From NCBI GenBank assembly GCA_000421065.1, contig ATWD01000002.1, positions 496,001-560,000 of the forward strand: 64,000 nucleotides of DNA, given 5' to 3'. This document shows, piece after piece, positions 45,353-53,851 of the stretch. The translations under genes and the position numbers were made by a program. The DNA comes from Acidobacteriaceae bacterium TAA 166. Lineage in GTDB: Bacteria > Acidobacteriota > Terriglobia > Terriglobales > Acidobacteriaceae. Each line of letters begins with the position of its first letter. Within the stretch, counting starts at the first letter, position 1. Below the pieces are notes generated by a model. The model worked only from the letters and a program-made list of their open reading frames with translations, was not told the origin of the DNA and did not search any database.

Positions 45353-46387
45353 TTATCCCGCGGGAACGGCAGGCTTGGACTCCGCGGGATGCGCCGGAGC
45401 GATCTCTTCGGGAAGGACGGCCTCAGTGGGCTTATCGGTGACGTACTGTTCGAGCGGATAGCCGGCGTTCTTCCAGGCATCGAAGCCTCCGCGGAGAGGA
45501 CGGACGCGGTAGACGCCGAGCCGATGAAGCTGCAGGGCGAGCTTAGCGCTGGTCTCCTCGTTGGGGCAGGTGCAATAGAGGACGACGTCCCGGTCGCGCG
45601 GGATGATCTCGCTGTGCTGGCGGATCTCGTTGGGTCCAACGCGAAGGGCGCCGGGCAGAACGCGGGGATCCGGCAGATAGTCGAGCGGATGGCGGAGGTC
45701 TACGATGAAGGGAGGCTTGTTGCCCTGCAGCTTGGCGCGGTCGAGCATGGCCTTTAGCTCGGCAGGCTCGAGACGAAGCTCGCGCACCTGCCGCAGGAAC
45801 TTCCTCTGCTTGAGAATGCGATAGGCGATCCATCCCAAAACCATCAGGATGAAGATGGCGAAGGCGAACCGTCCCAGCCAGTGGAAGAAGCGGGTGCTCT
45901 TCTGCGCGATGTCGCCGAAGAAGCGGCCGGCGAGCAGAAAGGTCTCGGCCCAGAGGAAGGAGCCCGCCATGTCCCAGAGGATGAAGCGCCGGTAAGGCAT
46001 TCCGATCTGGCCGGCGATCGGAGGTGCAACCGTGCTGAGCCCTGGAATAAATTTGGAGAACAAGAGCGTCGATGGACCTCGACGCGTAAAGTAGCCCTCG
46101 GTCTTCGAGACGCAGGTGGTGGCCTCCAGCGAGAGGCGGCACAGCAGCTTGAGCACGCTGTTACCATACCGGCGGCCAAGCGCGAACCACATGGAGTCGG
46201 AGAAAGCACAGGCTGCCATCACCGCGATCAACGCGTAGGAGTGGTGAATCCTGTGAGTTGCCGAGAGGGTTCCCGCGGTGAGGAGGATGGGAATGCTGGG
46301 CACAGGGACGCCAAGCTGTTCCACGAGAACCCAGAGGAACAGGATCAGGTACGCGTAATGGACGAAGAAGGCGAGCGCGATCGGCAT
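45353..46387 (-). CDS. DedA-rhodanese fusion protein
   Basis: A 344-residue fusion. Residues 1-200 are a DedA/SNARE-associated membrane domain (FSKFIPGLSTVAPPIAGQIG with the conserved Gly/Arg helices), and about 225-320 a cytoplasmic rhodanese domain (PFIVDLRHPLDYL, active loop LYCTCPNEETSA). DedA proteins flip or move undecaprenyl phosphate and other lipids; the rhodanese Cys could sense or transfer sulfur. A Pro/Ala/Glu-rich tail follows. Confidence 0.88.
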   Translation of the reverse strand: MPIALAFFVHYAYLILFLWVLVEQLGVPVPSIPILLTAGTLSATHRIHHSYALIAVMAACAFSDSMWFALGRRYGNSVLKLLCRLSLEATTCVSKTEGYFTRRGPSTLLFSKFIPGLSTVAPPIAGQIGMPYRRFILWDMAGSFLWAETFLLAGRFFGDIAQKSTRFFHWLGRFAFAIFILMVLGWIAYRILKQRKFLRQVRELRLEPAELKAMLDRAKLQGNKPPFIVDLRHPLDYLPDPRVLPGALRVGPNEIRQHSEIIPRDRDVVLYCTCPNEETSAKLALQLHRLGVYRVRPLRGGFDAWKNAGYPLEQYVTDKPTEAVLPEEIAPAHPAESKPAVPAG

Positions 46388-46441
46388 AACGTGCGGTCCA
46401 GCAGTAATGGGCTTCCCAGTTTAGATGCCAGGAGTGCCTTA

Positions 46442-46486
46442 AAGATACACAGCCCGGCCGCGCATGGCGACCGGGCTGTGTATCTT
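46442..46486. terminator. Long perfect inverted repeat after the adaptor gene
   Basis: AAGATACACAGCCCGG (46442-46457) and CCGGGCTGTGTATCTT (46471-46486), a 16-bp perfect stem, extended inwards by three pairs. It lies 14 bp past the stop of the minus-strand HlyD-family gene and is likely its terminator. Confidence 0.75.
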
Positions 46487-46499
46487 CGCGATGAAAGCT

Positions 46500-47741
46500 T
46501 TATTTGACCGAGACGATCGGCGTGACCGAGTAACCCGGCCTGAGCTTGTGATCGCTGTTCTCTTGGTCGAGGTTGGTGAAGTCGATACGCACCGGAATAC
46601 GTTGAACCACCTTCACATAGTTGCCGGTCGCGTTCTCAGGCGGGAAGAGCGAGAGGCGAGACCCGGTGGCTCCGCCGATCTGGCGGACGGTGCCATGGAA
46701 CTTCTTACCGCCGAGGGCATCGACCTTGACGACGACCTTCTGTCCCTCACGCATGCTCTCGAGCTGGGTCTCCTTGAAGTTGGCCGTTACCCACAGGTTG
46801 GTCAAGGGAATGATCGTCAGCAGGTCCTGGCCGACCGAGAGGTTCGCGCCGATGTTGACGTTTTTCTTATTGACGATGCCAGTGGTCGGGGCGGTGATCT
46901 TGGTGTAGCTCAGGTTGAGCTTGGCCTGGTCCACTTGGGCCTGGGCCTGCTTGACCGCAGCCAGCGCGGCGTTGGCCCTCGCCTGTTGAGCCCGAATCTG
47001 ACTGGGACCGTTCTTCGATGCCTCCATGGCGGTCGAGCGGGATTGGGCCAGCTTCTGCTGGGCCTGACGGACGGCCTCCTGCTGGGCGATCAGCGTGGAC
47101 TCGGCCTCGAGGGTCCCGGCGCGGTTGGCGGCGGCAGAGGCGACGGCGGCGTCGTACTGCTGCTTGGAGATGACGTCCTTCTCCACCAGGGGCTTGTAGC
47201 GCTCGAGATCGGCATTGGCCCTGACCTCGTTGGCCTTGGCCTGATCGACCCGGGCCTCGGCCGCGGCGACCTGCTTCTGGGCCTGGGCCACGGCGGCCTG
47301 ACCGCTCTGCACATCGAAGCCGGTGGTGTTGATACTGGTGTTCGAGGTGATGGTAGTGATGGGGACGTTGACGTTGGCCTGGATGGCAGCCGCCTCGGCG
47401 TTGGCGAGATTGGCCTGGGCCTGCTCGAGGGCGACCTGGAAGTCCTTGGGATCGATCTCGGCGAGCAGATCGCCCGCCTTCACCTCCTGGTTGTCCTCCA
47501 CGTAGACCTTGATCACCTGGCCGGCGATACGGGAGCTGACTTGGTAGAGGTCGCCGTCCACCTGAGCGTCGTCGGTGTCCTCGGTAAAGGTGGAGTGCCA
47601 ATAAAAGAGTGCGGCCCCGATCACCAGCAGCGTCAAGACCGCGATGATGACGAGCTTGCGACGAGACTTCTTCTCAGGAGATTCGTCTTCCGGCTCCGGC
47701 GCATGGTTCTGGTCGAACTGCTTCTCTGCTTGCTCTGGCAA
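46500..47741 (-). CDS. HlyD/EmrA-family membrane fusion protein
   Basis: A 413-residue adaptor: one N-terminal helix (LVIIAVLTLLVIGAALFYW), a barrel-lipoyl part (TDDAQVDGDLYQVSSRIAG, VYVEDNQEVKAGDLLAEID), a long Ala/Gln-rich coiled coil (about 85-260) and a return beta part (GANLSVGQDLLTIIPL). It links an inner-membrane pump to TolC. The start is a TTG with GGAGG nine bases upstream, inside the end of tolC. Confidence 0.93.
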   Translation of the reverse strand: MPEQAEKQFDQNHAPEPEDESPEKKSRRKLVIIAVLTLLVIGAALFYWHSTFTEDTDDAQVDGDLYQVSSRIAGQVIKVYVEDNQEVKAGDLLAEIDPKDFQVALEQAQANLANAEAAAIQANVNVPITTITSNTSINTTGFDVQSGQAAVAQAQKQVAAAEARVDQAKANEVRANADLERYKPLVEKDVISKQQYDAAVASAAANRAGTLEAESTLIAQQEAVRQAQQKLAQSRSTAMEASKNGPSQIRAQQARANAALAAVKQAQAQVDQAKLNLSYTKITAPTTGIVNKKNVNIGANLSVGQDLLTIIPLTNLWVTANFKETQLESMREGQKVVVKVDALGGKKFHGTVRQIGGATGSRLSLFPPENATGNYVKVVQRIPVRIDFTNLDQENSDHKLRPGYSVTPIVSVK

Positions 47742-47743
47742 GG

Positions 47744-49342
47744 TTACTTTCCTCCGAGATAATCTTTGTAATTCGTCTGCGCGGCGCCCAGGGCGCGCGC
47801 GAGCGAGAGCTTCGCGATGTTGTGCTGATAGAGAGCGCTGATGTACTGGTCATTCGCCTGCTCGGTCTGGGACTGAGCCTGCGAGACGGGAAGGTTATCC
47901 GAGACGCCAGCCTTGAAACGCTGCTGAGCCTCGCTGAGGGCCTCGGTGGCCAGCTCAACATTCGAGTGGGTGGCCTCGACCAGCTTGGCCGCGGCCTGAA
48001 TATCGAGGATGGAATCGCGCACATCCTGATTGACCTGCTGGGCCTGGTCTCCCAGACGGGCCCGCGCCTGCTCGTATTGCGAGGCGGCGACCTCGTTCTG
48101 TCCCTTGGTCTTGGCGACCTGCAGGATGGGCACCGTGATCTGTCCGGTCGCGTTGTAGCTGGAGTGCGAATGGCCGGGGGTCTGCCCGAGATCGCCGAAG
48201 TCGCCCGAGAAGCTGGCCACGGGAAGCTGGTAGGCCCAGGCCGAGGTCTTCTGGGCGGAGGCCGCCTTCACCTGCTCTCCCGAGGCTGCAAGATCCTTGC
48301 GGGTCTTGAGAGCCTGATCGACGCTGGCTTGGGGATCGACATCGTTGAGGGCGGCGTAGGGGGCGAGATCGGTGAGGCGGAACTGCTGATCGAGCGGGAG
48401 GCCGATGGCGCGTGCGAGGGAGAGCTTGTCCTTCTCCAGCTGATTCTTGGCCGAGATCAGGGTCTGCTCCTCGTTCTGATAATCCACCTGGGCACGAAGA
48501 ACATCGAGCCGGGGGCTGGTTCCGGCCTCGTGCGCGGCGACCGCCTGGTCGAGCGAGACCTTCGAGGTGGCAAGCTCGGCGGTGACGGCCTCGATGCGGC
48601 CGCTGTCGGCGATACAGAGAAGATAAGCGTTGCCGACGGTCAGGACGACGAGGTCGTGAGCGTCTTCCGCGGTGAGCTTCGCCGCCTGGAAGTTGTGCTT
48701 CGCGGCGATATAGTTCTGGAGCGCGGAGAGGTTGAAGAGGTTCTGGGTGAGATAGGCGCGGAAGTCCACCACCTGAAAGGGTCCGATGATGGGATTCAGG
48801 CCGGGAAACTTGAGGCCGTAGGCCGCCAAGTTGACCTGCTGGACATTGATGCTGGCCGCACCGGTGACCGTTGGGAGCAGAGCCTGCAGCTCTTCGAGCC
48901 TCTGGCCGTTGGCGTTGCGCTGCGAAGCTCCCTGCAGGATGATGCCGAGGTTGTTGCGCAGGCCGCGCTGGATGGCGTCGTCGAGGGAGAGATCGAGCAG
49001 GTTTCCGGTCGACTTGCCTTCGACGATACTGCCCTTGAAGGAGTCCTGCGTCACCTGGGAGCCGTTTTGTCCGGTGGCGGTGTAGAGCTGCTGCTGCGCT
49101 CCAGCGACTGCCGAGGTGTCGGGGCCACTGCTGGGTCCGGTGGCGGTGGGACGCGGCTGGTTTCCAGAGGGCTGCGACTGGGTCTGCGCTAACGCCGGCA
49201 GACTCGCGAGCGTCATACCGACGATAGCTACAGCACCTGGGAGAGAACGGGCAAAGATGTTTTGCCGGGCACTCTCCCCTCTCCTACCGATCGTCTGGTC
49301 TTGAATCCGATTTTGGACGATCGTCGTGTTCGTTTGAGCCAT
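47744..49342 (-). CDS. TolC-family outer-membrane efflux protein
   Basis: A 532-residue exported protein. After a polar N-terminus comes a signal-like helix (GAVAIVGMTLASLPALAQ), a Gln/Ser/Gly-rich linker to about residue 110, then two OEP repeats of paired helices (LSLDDAIQRGLRNNLGI; ATHSNVELATEALSEAQQRF). It forms the outer-membrane exit duct. It is directly followed by the EmrA-like gene; no EmrB partner is adjacent. Confidence 0.92.
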   Translation of the reverse strand: MAQTNTTIVQNRIQDQTIGRRGESARQNIFARSLPGAVAIVGMTLASLPALAQTQSQPSGNQPRPTATGPSSGPDTSAVAGAQQQLYTATGQNGSQVTQDSFKGSIVEGKSTGNLLDLSLDDAIQRGLRNNLGIILQGASQRNANGQRLEELQALLPTVTGAASINVQQVNLAAYGLKFPGLNPIIGPFQVVDFRAYLTQNLFNLSALQNYIAAKHNFQAAKLTAEDAHDLVVLTVGNAYLLCIADSGRIEAVTAELATSKVSLDQAVAAHEAGTSPRLDVLRAQVDYQNEEQTLISAKNQLEKDKLSLARAIGLPLDQQFRLTDLAPYAALNDVDPQASVDQALKTRKDLAASGEQVKAASAQKTSAWAYQLPVASFSGDFGDLGQTPGHSHSSYNATGQITVPILQVAKTKGQNEVAASQYEQARARLGDQAQQVNQDVRDSILDIQAAAKLVEATHSNVELATEALSEAQQRFKAGVSDNLPVSQAQSQTEQANDQYISALYQHNIAKLSLARALGAAQTNYKDYLGGK

Positions 49343-49720
49343 AGGTTCGATGTTACCTGTACCTCAAGAGTTTTGAGCCACAGTTCTCTCCATTAGAAGA
49401 AGAGCTGCGCTTGAATCTGGAGTCCTATACGCATTTCTGATGCGTTGTAACGTTTTGAGGGCTCAAAAAGTTTCGCAGACGATTGAGAATGCAAGAGTTC
49501 GATGACGACCGAACGATGAGGAATCGGGCTGGAGCAGCTTCCCTGAAGGTCTAAAGCAATTTCCTGAAGGGTGTAGAGCAGCAGGAGGCTGTCGGCGTTG
49601 TATCCTCCCGGGGAAAACGACAGGGAAGGATCTCACCCAGGCCACGGCATCCGGGAAATTGCCCTAGAATGGAATTCTTCTGAAGCGCAAAGCATTGAAA
49701 TGAGACTGTGAGGAGTGGAA
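49343..49720. promoter_or_regulatory. Intergenic control region with TTTTGAG palindrome
   Basis: No gene. TTTTGAG-GG-CTCAAAA (49453-49468) is a perfect palindrome, and a second TTTTGAG half-site lies near 49371, just upstream of the tolC operon. A CCTGAAGG motif occurs twice near 49547 and 49562. The region probably holds the divergent promoters of tolC and the oxidoreductase gene. Confidence 0.4.
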
Positions 49721-50794
49721 ATGGCAGAGATTGGGGTGGCAGTCATCGGCTTTGGTTTGGCCGGTAGGGTCTTTCATGCGCCGTTTGTGAGCGCGGTGCC
49801 GGGATTGAAGCTGGAGGCGATCGTGCAGCGGCGCGGCGATGAGGCCGCTCAGGCCTATCCGCAGTCACGGATTTTGCGGTCGGTGGAAGAGGCGTTGACA
49901 GACAAGGCAATCTCGCTGATCGCCGTGGGCACTCCCAATGAGACCCATTATGAGCTGGCGAAGCAGGCGCTTCTGGCAGGCAAGCATGTGGTGATCGACA
50001 AGCCATTTGCGGCCAGCTCGGAGCAAGCAAGGGAGCTGATCGCGCTTTCGGGGGAGCGCGGGCTGGTGCTCGCTCCGTTCCATAACCGCCGCTGGGATGG
50101 GGACTTCAAGACCGTTCGTAGGATTCTGGCGTCGGGTGAGCTGGGGCGGCTGGCGACGTTTGAGTCTCACTTCGACCGCTTCCGTCCGCTGCCGCGGGAG
50201 GGGACCTGGAAGGAGGCCGGGAACGACGCGAACGGTATGCTCTTCGATCTGGGACCGCATCTGGTGGACCAGGCGCTGGCGTTGTTCGGAGCTCCTGAGG
50301 CGATTACGGCGAGTGTTCGCCGCGACCGCGACGCCACGGCGATCGAGGATGCCTTCGACATCACGCTGCACTATCCTCGGCTGCTGGCGATCTGCCGGGC
50401 GACGATGCTGGCGGCGGAGCCTGCTCCGCGCTTCCTGCTGCACGGCACTCTTGGCAGCTTCCGCAAGTACGGCCTGGACCCGCAGGAGCCGGCTCTGGTG
50501 GGCGGGGCGAAGGTTCCTCCCATAGGGGACAGCCGTGAGTGGCTCGCGGAGCCTGAGTCCGCGTGGGGCACCCTGGTAGTGGCTCCCAACCCGGCCGAGC
50601 CGGGCAAGCTGAACCGGACGACGGTGAAGACGGAGCTGGGAGACTATCGCGACTTCTATGCGAATGTGCGGAACGCGGTCCTGGGGAAGGCTTCCCTTGA
50701 CGTGAAGGCGGAGGATGGATTGAAGGTGATCCGGCTGCTGGAGCTCGCCCGCCAGAGCAGCGCCGAAGGGCGAACGCTTCCCTTCGCGTTGTAA
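49721..50794 (+). CDS. Gfo/Idh/MocA family oxidoreductase
   Basis: A 357-residue cytoplasmic dehydrogenase. GVAVIGFGLAGRVFHAPFV is the nucleotide-binding start, HVVIDKPFA the EKP-like motif, and FDLGPHLVDQALALFG the conserved sheet-domain block. The FHAPF signature is typical of the YdgJ/scyllo-inositol dehydrogenase-like branch. GAGGAG precedes the ATG at 49721, favouring it over a GTG two codons upstream. Confidence 0.9.
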   Translation: MAEIGVAVIGFGLAGRVFHAPFVSAVPGLKLEAIVQRRGDEAAQAYPQSRILRSVEEALTDKAISLIAVGTPNETHYELAKQALLAGKHVVIDKPFAASSEQARELIALSGERGLVLAPFHNRRWDGDFKTVRRILASGELGRLATFESHFDRFRPLPREGTWKEAGNDANGMLFDLGPHLVDQALALFGAPEAITASVRRDRDATAIEDAFDITLHYPRLLAICRATMLAAEPAPRFLLHGTLGSFRKYGLDPQEPALVGGAKVPPIGDSREWLAEPESAWGTLVVAPNPAEPGKLNRTTVKTELGDYRDFYANVRNAVLGKASLDVKAEDGLKVIRLLELARQSSAEGRTLPFAL

Positions 50795-50832
50795 GTTCAT
50801 ACGATTTTTACGATTTCACTGGATTAAAGTTT

Positions 50833-52068
50833 ATGGACGAGGATTTGAGAGTGAGCGAAGTTCTGCCCAGGGGCTTTCAGTGGGGATCGGTACGGGCAGG
50901 CATCAAGGTGAGCGGAAAGCCGGATCTGGCCATGGCGCGGCTGGTCGGCGGCGTGGCCCAGGCGGCGGTGATGTACACGTCGAACCAGGTGGTTGCGGCC
51001 CCGGTGACGGTGGGGCGCAGACATATGAGCTCGACCGGAGGCCGCGTGGCCGCGCTGCTGGTCAACGCCGGCAACGCCAACTGCGCGACCGGTCAGGCCG
51101 GAATCGAGGGCTGCGAGCGCACCTGCGTTGCTGTCGCCGAGACTCTCGGCTGCATCTACGATGAGGTCTTCCCTTCTTCGACGGGGATCATCGGGGTTCC
51201 GTTCCCGGCCGAGAAGGTGGTCGCTGCGCTGCCGGAGCTGGAGGCCTCACTCGGAGATACGCTCGAGCATGCGGAGAGCTTTGCACGAGCCATCATGACC
51301 ACCGACACACGCATGAAGGTTGCGCGGGCGACGGTTGCGATCAACGGTGGCGAGGTGAGGATCTTCGGTGCGGCCAAGGGCGCGGGGATGATTCATCCGC
51401 GGCTGGGAGAGCCCGTGGCCCCGCATGCGACGATGCTGGTGTATCTGTTCACCGATGTTGTCGCTACGGGAGAGGACCTTCGCGCGTTGATGGTTCCGGC
51501 GGTGGAGGACAGCTTCAACTCCATCTCGATCGACGGCGACACCTCGACCAACGATACGGTGCTGTTGCTGGCCTCGGGCGCTAGCGGAGTGGAACTGGAC
51601 ACGAGCACACGGGATGTCTTTGCCGCAGCGCTGGAGGAGGTCTGCAACCGCCTGGCGTATGCGATCGTCGACGATGGCGAGGGTGTGACCCACGTGGTGA
51701 CGCTCGCGATCACCGGAGCCCGCGACGACGCCGAGGCCAAGCAGATCGCAAAGTCGATCGCGCACTCGCCGCTGTGCAAGACGGCCTGGTCGAGCGCCGA
51801 CCCCAACTGGGGCAGGTTGATGGCCGCGGCAGGATACTCCGGGATAGCGTTTGACCCGGCGCAGGTGACGGTGCGGATCGGAGATCTTCCGGTCTACGAG
51901 GCCGGGATGCGCTCGCCTGCCTTCGACGAGGCGGCCACGCATGCGGTCATGCAGCAGCACAACTACACAATCGCCATGGACTTCAACCAGGGCGACGGTG
52001 TGTGCCGGTTCGTGACCTGCGACCTGACGGCCGAGTACGTCCGGATCAACGCGGATTATTCGACGTAG
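50833..52068 (+). CDS. argJ: Bifunctional ornithine acetyltransferase/N-acetylglutamate synthase
   Basis: A 411-residue ArgJ that recycles the acetyl group in arginine biosynthesis. Autocleavage would occur at HA|TML (A199/T200) to give alpha and beta chains. LLVNAGNANCATG, STGIIGVPFP and SIDGDTSTNDTVLLLASG are typical. The loop before the cleavage site is about six residues longer than usual (KGAGMIHPRLGEPVAPHATML-type spacing versus KGSGMIxPNMATML). No other arg gene is nearby. Confidence 0.95.
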   Translation: MDEDLRVSEVLPRGFQWGSVRAGIKVSGKPDLAMARLVGGVAQAAVMYTSNQVVAAPVTVGRRHMSSTGGRVAALLVNAGNANCATGQAGIEGCERTCVAVAETLGCIYDEVFPSSTGIIGVPFPAEKVVAALPELEASLGDTLEHAESFARAIMTTDTRMKVARATVAINGGEVRIFGAAKGAGMIHPRLGEPVAPHATMLVYLFTDVVATGEDLRALMVPAVEDSFNSISIDGDTSTNDTVLLLASGASGVELDTSTRDVFAAALEEVCNRLAYAIVDDGEGVTHVVTLAITGARDDAEAKQIAKSIAHSPLCKTAWSSADPNWGRLMAAAGYSGIAFDPAQVTVRIGDLPVYEAGMRSPAFDEAATHAVMQQHNYTIAMDFNQGDGVCRFVTCDLTAEYVRINADYST

Positions 52069-52110
52069 AGCATTGTCCGGTAGATCTTTTTTTCGACAGG
52101 ATCGCTGTCT

Positions 52111-53589
52111 CTATCCTTCCGAGAGAGGCAGCAATAGCCCGGCTCCATCCTTGCGGCGCAGAAGCTTGTCGCAGTGATTGCTCAATCCCAGCAGATGAAG
52201 CCGCTTATCCAATTTTCGATATCGGAAGGCCAGCGCCTCCACGGCCTCTAGTGCGGACGAATCCATGATCCTGGCCTCATCAAACTCAAGAAAAACTTCG
52301 TCTGGATCGTTCTTCGGATCAAAAAAGCCTGAGAACTGGGTCGCAGAGGCAAAGAAGAGGCTGCCTCTCAGCCGATAGACCTTGCCTTTTTCTTCCTGGA
52401 AGACCGTTATCTCCAACTCCTGGGCGTGATCCCAGGCGAAGACGAGGGCGGCGATCACAATGCCTGCTATCACGGCAACCGCGAGATTCGTAAGAACCGT
52501 CACTGCGGTCACGACCAGCATCACCAGGGTGTCGTGTTTTGGGATGCGAGCCATGCCGGTCAGGCTCTTCCAGCTGAACGTCTCGGCCGCGACCACAAAC
52601 ATGACTCCGACCAGCGCTGCCAGGGGAATCTTCTCGATCCACTGCGATCCGAAGAGGATGAACGCCAGCAGAAATCCGCCCGCGGCGATCCCGGAGAGAC
52701 GTCGCCGGCCGCCGGCGTTCAGGTTGATCATGCTCTGCCCGATCATGGCGCATCCGCCCATTCCACCGAAGAATGCGCCAACGAGATTTCCGAGGCCCTG
52801 CGCCATGGACTCGCGGTTGGGCTGGCTGCCTGTATCCGTGATCTCATCGATGAGATTCAGGGTGAGCAGGGTCTCGACCAGGCCGATCGTCGCCAGAATG
52901 AGCGCGTATGGAAGGATGATCCGCAGCGTTTGCAGGTCGTAGGGAACGGAAGGGAGATGAAATTGAGGCAGCGTGCCTTTGATCGACGCCAGATCTCCCA
53001 CCGTCCGAGTATGAATCTTCAGCGCGAACGCACATGCAGTCGCGGCGAGAATGCCTGCCAGTGCCGAGGGAAAAGCCTTTGTAAGTTTAGGCAAGAGTGC
53101 GGTCACCACCACGGTCACGACGACCAGCCCAAGCATGGTCAGCAGCGCGGAAGGCTGCATCCAACCCTCCAGGCCAGGAGAGGATCGTGTACGAAAGTGC
53201 TGAAGCTGGGCGGACGCGATGACGATGGCGAGGCCATTGACGAAGCCGATCATTACTGGGTGCGGAACCATCCGGATGAGCTTGCCGAGACGAAACCACG
53301 CGAAGATCATCTGCAAAATGCCCGTCAAGATAATGGTGGCGAACAGGTATTCCACCCCATGCTGCAGGACGAGGGCCGCCGAGACGACCGCCATCGAGCC
53401 TGCCGCGCCAGAGATCATGCCCGGTCTTCCTCCCATAGCCGCCGCTACAAGGCAGATGATGAACGCCGCGTAAAGGCCTGTTAAAGGATTGACATGGGCC
53501 ACGAGGGCAAACCCCACGACCTCAGGGACGAGGGAGAGGGCAGACGTCAGACCAGCAAGAACTTCGATTCGAACCTCAGAGACTCTCAT
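52111..53589 (-). CDS. SulP-family anion transporter with STAS domain
   Basis: A 492-residue protein of the SLC26/SulP family. About 11-12 helices (start EVLAGLTSALSLVPEVVGFA, GRPGMISGAAGSMAVV, PHPVMIGFVNGLAIVIASAQ) are followed by a C-terminal STAS domain (VFLEFDEARIMDSSALEAV). Possible substrates are sulfate, bicarbonate or dicarboxylates. It lacks the carbonic anhydrase fusion found in some relatives. Confidence 0.92.
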   Translation of the reverse strand: MRVSEVRIEVLAGLTSALSLVPEVVGFALVAHVNPLTGLYAAFIICLVAAAMGGRPGMISGAAGSMAVVSAALVLQHGVEYLFATIILTGILQMIFAWFRLGKLIRMVPHPVMIGFVNGLAIVIASAQLQHFRTRSSPGLEGWMQPSALLTMLGLVVVTVVVTALLPKLTKAFPSALAGILAATACAFALKIHTRTVGDLASIKGTLPQFHLPSVPYDLQTLRIILPYALILATIGLVETLLTLNLIDEITDTGSQPNRESMAQGLGNLVGAFFGGMGGCAMIGQSMINLNAGGRRRLSGIAAGGFLLAFILFGSQWIEKIPLAALVGVMFVVAAETFSWKSLTGMARIPKHDTLVMLVVTAVTVLTNLAVAVIAGIVIAALVFAWDHAQELEITVFQEEKGKVYRLRGSLFFASATQFSGFFDPKNDPDEVFLEFDEARIMDSSALEAVEALAFRYRKLDKRLHLLGLSNHCDKLLRRKDGAGLLLPLSEG

Positions 53590-53662
53590 TCGAATCCTTA
53601 ATCTTCGACTTTTCGCGCATCTTCTTATCTTCGCCGAAGACGCCGGAGCGGCCTAATTCAAA

Positions 53663-53745
53663 GGCGTGTGGCACGACCGGGCCCACTACGCGTGGGCCCG
53701 CGCGGCAGCGCCTGTCTTCTATCGGAAGCCGGTTTTCGCACCGGA
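53663..53745. promoter_or_regulatory. GC-rich structured leader region before aceE
   Basis: Two stem-loops: GGGCCCAC (53679-53686)/GTGGGCCC (53692-53699) with loop TACGC, enclosed by GGCG/CGCC pairing, and CCGGT (53729-53733)/ACCGG (53740-53744). They lie in the 262-bp gap between the SulP and aceE genes. They may form an mRNA leader of aceE or a terminator of another transcript. Confidence 0.4.
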
Positions 53746-53851
53746 TTCTTGCCCATGGATGACGGGTATGGGGTTTCAAGATTATCTTAGAAGGGGTTGG
53801 TTTTGATCGGCGCAGTATGGCCGGAGAGAGATGGGGATATAAGGACCGCTT

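Noticed and set aside
46464..49192. Two long plus-strand frames rich in Leu, Gly and Asp
   Set aside because: Shadows of the EmrA-like and tolC genes on the minus strand.
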